Below, piece by piece: positions 57,360-64,000 of a DNA stretch of 64,000 nucleotides. The position numbers and the translations under genes were made by a program. The stretch comes from Endothia cerciana (taxonomy: Eukaryota > Ascomycota > Sordariomycetes > Diaporthales > Cryphonectriaceae): the NCBI GenBank assembly GCA_026119935.1, contig JALRMH010000035.1, positions 186,001-250,000 on the forward strand, in the 5' to 3' direction. Positions within the stretch are counted from its first letter, which is position 1. The number at the start of each line of letters is the position of its first letter. A model generated the notes under the pieces. The model searched no databases, was not told the origin of the DNA, and was given only the letters and a program-made list of their open reading frames with translations.

Positions 57360-60250
57360 CCTAGCTGTTCTAACGCGTCGCGCGTCGCCGCCTCTTCAAG
57401 CTCTTTGTATCTCTTCAAGCCCTGCTCTTCATGATAGCAAAACAAAAGCAACGCCTTCAGCCGGCTTAGCCGTCGCTCTTATACAGCCTCTATTCAGAAA
57501 CAAATAGAAGATCACGATGCTACAGCTCAGTTCTCCCTCAGGACCCTTAAAGACCTCCTACGAATCAAGGTCTCTAGTCGTTCTCAAGTATTTGTCCCGG
57601 CGCGCTGGATGCCTGAGCAGGCTGCTAAGAGGAAGCGGTATAGCTCAGATATCTGGCTCTTCGGCGAGAAGCTCCTCGAGGTTATCGAGAAGGCTGACGG
57701 CACGCAGAAGATTGAAGCGGAGTAGTGGTTTTGTCGCCTCTGTGATGAGAACTATCGGCATACGCTATATACAACATGCAGCGCCTCTGCGAATTCGACT
57801 ATATCAGCGGCTCTAAACCATCTCGAAGGTCGTGATAACGAGGGATATAGTCTCGGCAAGCTGAAGGATATCATCAAAGAGGCAGAGAAAGAGGATGTTA
57901 GCCCAGAAGAGATCAGCCGCAGAAAGAGAAGGAGGACAACCCACTAGGGATTCTTCAGCAGCAGTTCGCAATATACAGCTCCTTATACTGCTCCAGGAAA
58001 CGCTGCAAACGCACCAACTCACACAACTATTAAGATCGCGAAGAAGATCATCACAGAGCTAGTAGTCTGCTGCAATATATCCATCACTACTCTTAAATCG
58101 CCTTAGTTTCGCCAGCTGATAATGCTCTAGAATACAACCCTTATAGACTATATCTTAGTAATAAGCGATAGCACGATAATAAGATAGCTTATAAAGGCTT
58201 TTCGTGAGAATCTTACTGCTGTTCAGCTACGGCTTCAGCAAGAAGCTATCTCAAAGACCTATCTGTTAGCTGATCTCTAAACCTTGCTTAACTAGAAGAG
58301 CATTCTAGCAGTTGTTGCTTATTTTGTTAATAGCGACTTTAAGCTGCGAATACGCCTGATTACAGTAAGAGTCGTGAACGGTTGGTATACTAGTAAGAAT
58401 CTTTAATAGCACTTTCATCAAGTTATCTCGAGTTTCTAGCTTGAAGAGTCGCTAGGTTAGCTTACCTTCGAAAATGACAGCACGAACGATAAAGTGACCA
58501 AGCTCCTCTTTCGCAAACTATATAGCCTGAACTATCGCGATGCTGAGAAACAGTAGATTAAGAAGCGCTATTATTGCTAGGGGTATATTATCAACCTTAT
58601 TATCAAGAGCTTTTCTCTCTAGTAATGCGAAGGAGGTACTCAAAGCTGAAGATAATGACGAGAAGCAGGAAAACGAGCTCGAGAGAAGAAAATAGGACTA
58701 GTAGCAAAGGGAGGGACCTATACGCTGTGCCCACCTGATCATAGTATTCCTCAAGGCGAGCGTACAGCGAATTCAAGACTTCGAGAAGGTTGTTCAGAAT
58801 CCTCTCTTTTCCCCAGAAGGCCAGGACTATAAAGATGCTATAGCTTTCCTTGCAGAAGCTCTTCCTCAGCCTACTGCTCAAGATCTCGCGATAGATCTGC
58901 CAGCGCGGCCTACAGATCATTTAGATGAGCAGACTAGCGATAATAATACTCTGCGTTTAAAACTAGCTCAGGAGACACGATAGAACTTAATAGAAGCTGA
59001 AATATCGCGACTTCTGAGACTTCTGAGACCTATAGATTTCTAGGTTAAGGAACAGATCAGCAAGGGTGCGAAGATTCAGCCTCCGAGTGAGCAGGACTAG
59101 CGAGTTCTTAAAGCGATTCGCGATCTCTTATAGCCTTTTATATTATATATAAAACACTATAAGGGGAACGCTGTCGCTCTTCACGATGTTCTCAGCTCTC
59201 TCTAGGATCTTAAGAAGCACTTATGATCTTTCCAGCAGAGGTTCAGAGGAGGAGAAACCTATACTGAAGAGGAGATTCTAGACAAGATTGTTATATCGCC
59301 AGCCCTAGCCCTAGTACGACTGTCTCTGCAAGCCTCTCGACAGCATTAACCCTCTTCACGATCGTCATCACGATACTGAGCTTCTCCCTCTCTAGGGCCC
59401 TCTCTACAACCCTCTCCACGACCCTTATCATAATGCCGGCCCTCCCTGACACCCTCTCCTAGACCCTCTCTTCGATTCTCTTCACAACTGCCTACTTAGT
59501 ATACTATACTATAAAAGGCTTTAAGATCATCAGAATCAGCCCTAAGCACTCTCTTTCAGGCTTAGGAAGAACCTAACCTTGAGATCGAAGCTGAAATATA
59601 ACCAGAGGAGTGCAGGCTTAAAAGCGCAGAGTTTCTACAATAATTAGTAGCCTACGCTTTAATAATACTTAAGCGATATAAGCATAAGCTATATAAATGC
59701 CCTATCTATTTTACTACTACTGTTTTACACTCGAAATATCGTTTAGAGGGCATTAAAACAGCTGCGCCTACTATCGCTGAAGAGGTTGAAAAGGAGTTCA
59801 AGGCCTTTTATAAGAAATACTAGGCATAGAGAGAATTAGTACCTTCGCAAGCATCTTCACTAGCCTTATAACAGCTACAGCAACTAAAACAGCAAGAGAA
59901 GCATTAGAGGACATCATTCAGGGCCTAGCTAAAGCTAAAACCATCGCAGCCCTAGTCTAAACTCGAGAGATATCTTCAACTCGAGCCCGACTTTCTAGAC
60001 AATAAAGATGACGATACCTTCAACCCTCTTCGTTAGTGGGCAGATCGCAAAGCTGACTTTCCTGCCTTATCGCAGATAGCTTTTAACGTCTTGTCTATTC
60101 CTGCGATGTCTGCTCAATGCGAGAGGGTCTTGCAGGGGTATCTCTTAGAAGCCAACTCAGCAGACGACGAGGTATCATCGTCGGCCCCATGTTGCGTTAA
60201 GCTGGCTAAGGCAACAGCTATTCCGCTTCGTCCATAACACTACCGGCTTA
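57360..60250 (+). mobile_element. Degenerate hAT-family DNA transposon, RIP-like damage
   Basis: The remains of one long transposase frame run from about 57640 to 60130 with dozens of in-frame stops, nearly all TAG. They include a BED-type zinc-finger region (WFCRLCDENYRHTLYTTC then ALNHLEGRD), a linker EKEDVSPEEISRRKRRR, a DDE-core segment (LTAVQLRLQQEAISKTYLLA, ILAVVAYFVNSDFKLR), and the hAT dimerisation region near the end (WADRKADFPALSQIAFNVL then IPAMSAQCERV). TA dinucleotides are abundant and CA is rare, as RIP would produce from CAG or TGG codons. The 3' terminal inverted repeat and target-site duplication were not found, and the C-terminal tail after ERV is frameshifted, so the element looks truncated on the right. 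Confidence 0.8.
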
Positions 60251-60326
60251 CACGGCCGGGCGGGCTTTCTTAGCTCCTCCGCGACACTATGACAGCCCGC
60301 CAAATGCCCCACCCATTCACGCACCC

Positions 60327-60737
60327 TTACCTTCCCCCTCCCCCCTCCACCTCCGCCTCCGCCGGCGTCCCCGGCACACTGCTCCCCGCCAGGCTCCCCT
60401 GCCAGAGAAACACCCCGAGCCCGGCCGTGGTCGCCACCACGGCGACCCGCAGCGCCCAGCCGACGGCCGTGCCGTACACCAGCAGCCAGCCCGCGAGCCA
60501 CCTGACGACGGGCACGACGAGGACCTCGGCCTCCGTCTCCAGGCCCGGGCTGAGGGTGCAGATGACGCCCAGCAGGGCGAGCAGGATGAGGCCCAGGAAG
60601 GCGCAGGTGAGCACCTGGATGCAGGCGAGGAGGATGGAGACGTTCTTGGTGGTCTGGAGGACCTGGAAGCCGGCGGCGACGAGCGGTGTGACCTGGGTGA
60701 AGGCGTCGTTGATCTGTCTGGAGTAGGGGATCCCCAT
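60327..60737 (-). CDS. Small three-helix membrane protein
   Basis: A single exon of 136 residues. The start at 60737 gives MGIPYSRQINDAFTQVTPLV, the kind of short conserved head seen in a group of small uncharacterised ascomycete proteins; the frame also extends upstream but without a better start. Hydrophobic helices lie at about residues 31-62 (VSILLACIQVLTCAFLGLIL onward), 74-95 (VVPVVRWLAGWLLVYGTAVG) and 95-115, followed by a Glu/Gly-rich tail. No enzymatic motif is present and no function is known. It is intact and GC-rich, in sharp contrast with the adjacent RIP-damaged transposon. Confidence 0.7.
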   Translation of the reverse strand: MGIPYSRQINDAFTQVTPLVAAGFQVLQTTKNVSILLACIQVLTCAFLGLILLALLGVICTLSPGLETEAEVLVVPVVRWLAGWLLVYGTAVGWALRVAVVATTAGLGVFLWQGSLAGSSVPGTPAEAEVEGGGGR

Positions 60738-63700
60738 CGTGAGTGGTGGTGATGATGGTGATGAATGTTTATGTTCCCCACCATGCGTGGTCCCTATGGT
60801 CTTCGCGAGCCGGGAACCGGCGATTCGGTTGTATAGCAACTACAGAATTTGAACCCGATGCCTAACGGAAAGGGAGAAATGCTTAGGGCATGCCAACTGG
60901 GACTAAAGCAGAGGGGGGGAAAAAAAAATAAAAAGTAAAAAATAAAAAATAAGAGAATGCCTTTCCCCTACGATCATCATAATACCTCGACTCCATAACT
61001 ATCATGTTCAAAGGTCATCATCTGGCCTAACCGTTGGCCAAGTGATGTCATGGCCGGTGCACCCCCGTGGCTGAGGGCATCGCCGCCAATCATGGGAAAG
61101 TGAGGTTGGGTTTCCATCGCGCGGTTTCGAGCGCGCGATTGGACATGTCGAGCAGTAGCGCCTCAGGCAAGGTGTGTGGGCTGTAAAAGACCCGAGTGGC
61201 TCAACCTTGTGCGGACGTGAATGCGTGGCCCCTCTTTTCGAACCTCGGAGAGTGATGAGAGACTAGATCTTTTGACGGTTATTAACAGATTGTCAGATAA
61301 GGGCTTGCTCGTTTGCCAGCTAAGATTCGGACAATAACACCACGTTTAATACGCGAGGGAGGTGCTCGCTGGACAGTGACGGCGGCCCAGCGATGCCACG
61401 CAAGACCGGTGCGCGCTTTGTTGTCACGAAAACGCCAGAGGCGAAAGGCGCCTGAGAGGAAGGAAAAGAGACACCGCCTCCTACTGGTTATGGGATGGAT
61501 GAATGGGACAGCAAATACCGGCCCAAATGTCCAGCCCCTTCAGAAGCCTTCTTCACTCGGACGGCATCGCCATCAGGTCCAAGGCTGAATTCGATAGTTT
61601 GCTTGCGCTGTCCACGTCGCGGCTGTGATGAGGATGGCCCGTGCAGCGGAGCTGGGATCAACAAGGCGACCTTGGTGACATGAGGGATGACATAAGCCAG
61701 CATTTGGTAAGTTTAACGTTAACTTAGGCGAAGCGCACCCAGTCTTGGAAAGCATCTGCTTGCAACGCACTCGCGCCGCGCCGTAGATGCGCTATCGATG
61801 CCTGGGCTGCGGAGACAGCCATGGCCGTCTCGGCTGGCATCCCGAGCCATTGATCTAGAGCCCCGTACCGCTGGCCTCATGGCTGCAGCACGGTCAGGCG
61901 ACCAGTAACGGGTAGATGCATCCTGGCAGATGAAGAAGCGATGTCGGATACATATTAGGGCAAAAGCGACGAGACATCAGCGCATACACCGATAAGGCCA
62001 TCGGCGGTCTGCAGGAGACCGTCGGAACAACCAAGTTTTAGTCCAGGTTCTGGATGCACGCTTCCTTCAATCCTGAAGATGCGGGCGTGGGAGCAAATCG
62101 GCCGGGGGCCCGATGGAACCTGTGTTGCACCCTACCGCGACGATCCTTGGCGGCGACCGCAGGATGCCCGCGTGCTCCAGTATAGGCGCAAACGACGATA
62201 CGGCGGCTCACTATCTCCACGGCAAACAAAGGTGTCTCACGCCAGGTAACTGCTTCGTCAAGGTATGACCCGTGTCGCTTGAGCCGACCACGCCCCTGGT
62301 CGCGAAGTAGGGCAAGATGCCACGGCATCTCTGGGTGGGAATGTTGGGTGCTCTCGGTGCGACCCTACCCTGTGAAGTCCCTACGGGGGGCCGCTGATGG
62401 GCTCGCGCAGTCCTGGATGCGCCTTGGTCGAAGGCGTGCACACGACAGCATGGCTCGGGCGCGCAGGAGATGGGACTCGTGACGGGCATTGTCGAGAATT
62501 CACCACCAGGGAACCCCCTTTCGTCGCGCGAGAGGTCCGCTGAGGCCGTCGCCTTCACGACGGTGGTGCAAAATGTCGTGATTGAGCACGGGCCGCCCGA
62601 ACGGTCAAGAGCGGACGCTCGGGAGGTGCCCGTCGTTGGTCGCAGCGGCGCAACATGGAGGGATCTCAATGCCTTGATGCGTACACAGTAAAAGAGAGAC
62701 CCCACCGGGGATGGAGACTCGGCTGCGGCCTCGCTCGGTCGGGAGGACGGCTCGCGGTTGTCGGTCGGCCCGGAGGATGGGAAAGTTGAGAAGGGTGGAC
62801 GCCGCGGGAGCGCAAGCCCGGATTGCGTGCCCGGGCAGTGGTCCACAACTTTCACTTTATGGAAGTTCTGGTGCCACCTTCTCGCAACGAAGCCTCGATG
62901 GGCCCGCGAGGGACGGTTCAGGGGGGGGGGGGGGAGGGACTCGCACGACTGAGGCCGTCACGCCATCGACCATGCTGGCTTCGATGGGGCCCGGGGGGGG
63001 GGGGCTTCGAGGGCTTCGACGCAGATGCCATCATGCCAGATGTAGATGGCACGGGGGGGTGGTTCAAGCAAGGCTGAGTACTCAGGGTGATGAAATGCAA
63101 CGCTCGAACAAAAGGAGCGGGAAGTTGACGCGGCCGGGGTGCCGAAGCCCCATGGCGCATCACACCCTCACCTGGACCGGGGGGATTGCCCCCTTCCCCA
63201 GATTTTCACCAAAGGACAGCTGCCGACGCCGGGGAGGATCTGTGACTTTGCTGGAGGGGGTTGCGCGTCGCGGCGCCTAAATTGTTCAGGAATGGGCACC
63301 GACATCCGGTGGCCAGTCGAGCAAGGTGGGCGATGTAGAAGAGATGCTGAGGTGTGGGTCTCCTCAGAGTTCTCTTTGACATGGCCGTCCTTCTCTATCG
63401 TGACCCTTCAGGCTCAGGGCGGCCATCTCCAGAACGAAGAGGTTTCGCGACCGACAGGAGGACGCTCGAAATGATGCAGCCCCTTTCCGTCCTGTGGCGA
63501 GGATCCTGGCGGGAATGCCATGCTGCTGGTGGGAGCTGCCGTATCTGGTCTGGACAGCTACCACACATGTACCACAAGCTGCTACTGCAGAATGGCAGCG
63601 CGGGAAGTCTGTCTGGATGCCCACCTTCACGATAGGGCAACGAATACAGGGCCCGGTGCCGGCTCGCGGCAGGACATGTGCTGCAGATCAGTACCGGTCG

Positions 63701-64000
63701 GTCGGTTTACAGTGGGCCTCGGGCGGCTCGCGGCTAGCTCGCTGCGGCTGTCGGTGCGGCTGGGCGGCATTGCGGGGGACAGCCCGCAGCACCACAGCAT
63801 CGAGTCCCACCACCTGGTAGACGTGACCTTGTGCCCGCCGAGGGCGTCGCACCCGATCTCGACGGGCCAGCGCCCAGCAGCTGCGGCCTCGAGGGGATAT
63901 CACGGCCGGGACGGTGCCGTAGGGGGGGATGCCAGCCCTTTGGGCTTCTCCCGGGCGGTGTAGGTGTCGATATCAGGGGGGCGAGGCTCAGCGCCTGGAC
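60738..64000. other. GC-rich stretch without recognisable gene
   Basis: Overlapping frames on both strands, up to about 214 codons (62211-62855, minus), have no known motif. Runs of 7-13 G occur at 62922-62934, 62991-63003 and 63051-63057. An A-rich tract lies at 60919-60952. A gene running out of the window on the right (63500-64000) cannot be excluded. Confidence 0.45.

Overview
The window is nuclear DNA of a filamentous ascomycete (Pezizomycotina). The evidence is protein-coding genes split by short introns (about 49-95 bp, GTRAGT-like donors, CTRAY branch points, YAG acceptors), a fungal gene set (acetyl-CoA carboxylase, NudE/RO-11, a hyphal GT2 glycosyltransferase, a velvet protein, a HET-domain relic), and an inactivated hAT transposon riddled with TAG stops and TA-rich sequence, as left by repeat-induced point mutation (RIP). 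The species cannot be named from the sequence.

Left part (1-24 kb). Sparse genes lie in long spacers: a membrane-anchored GH16 glucanase-like protein (3.5-4.9 kb), a six-exon GT2 polysaccharide synthase (7.3-10.5 kb), a convergent amino-acid permease (11.1-12.9 kb), the relic of an unknown coiled-coil gene (14.4-15.1 kb), a CYP7/8-type cytochrome P450 (15.5-17.3 kb) divergent from an intronless, GC-rich, bacterial-looking SsuD-type flavin monooxygenase (19.2-20.4 kb), and a conserved-looking protein with C-terminal membrane segments (21.9-24.0 kb).

Core part (24-40 kb). Two housekeeping genes are on the minus strand: the complete acetyl-CoA carboxylase gene (26.0-33.2 kb, about 2292 codons) and the dynein regulator nudE/ro-11 (38.1-40.0 kb). 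Between them is about 4.6 kb of gene-free DNA packed with microsatellites and G-runs.

Right part (41-64 kb). This is an accessory, decaying region. A GH95 alpha-L-fucosidase-like gene and a divergently oriented sugar transporter are both broken; the 5' end of the fucosidase gene is also tandemly duplicated. Then come a very small velvet-domain protein, an F-box-like fragment, a terpene-synthase relic of the trichodiene-synthase type, a HET-domain relic, a seven-exon membrane-protein gene with a doubtful internal stop, and a RIP-degraded hAT element. A small intact three-helix membrane-protein gene (60.3-60.7 kb) follows, then 3.2 kb with no recognisable gene.

No tRNA, rRNA or CRISPR array was recognised. 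Exon coordinates were deduced by eye from splice motifs, phase continuity and family resemblance. No search or alignment was run.
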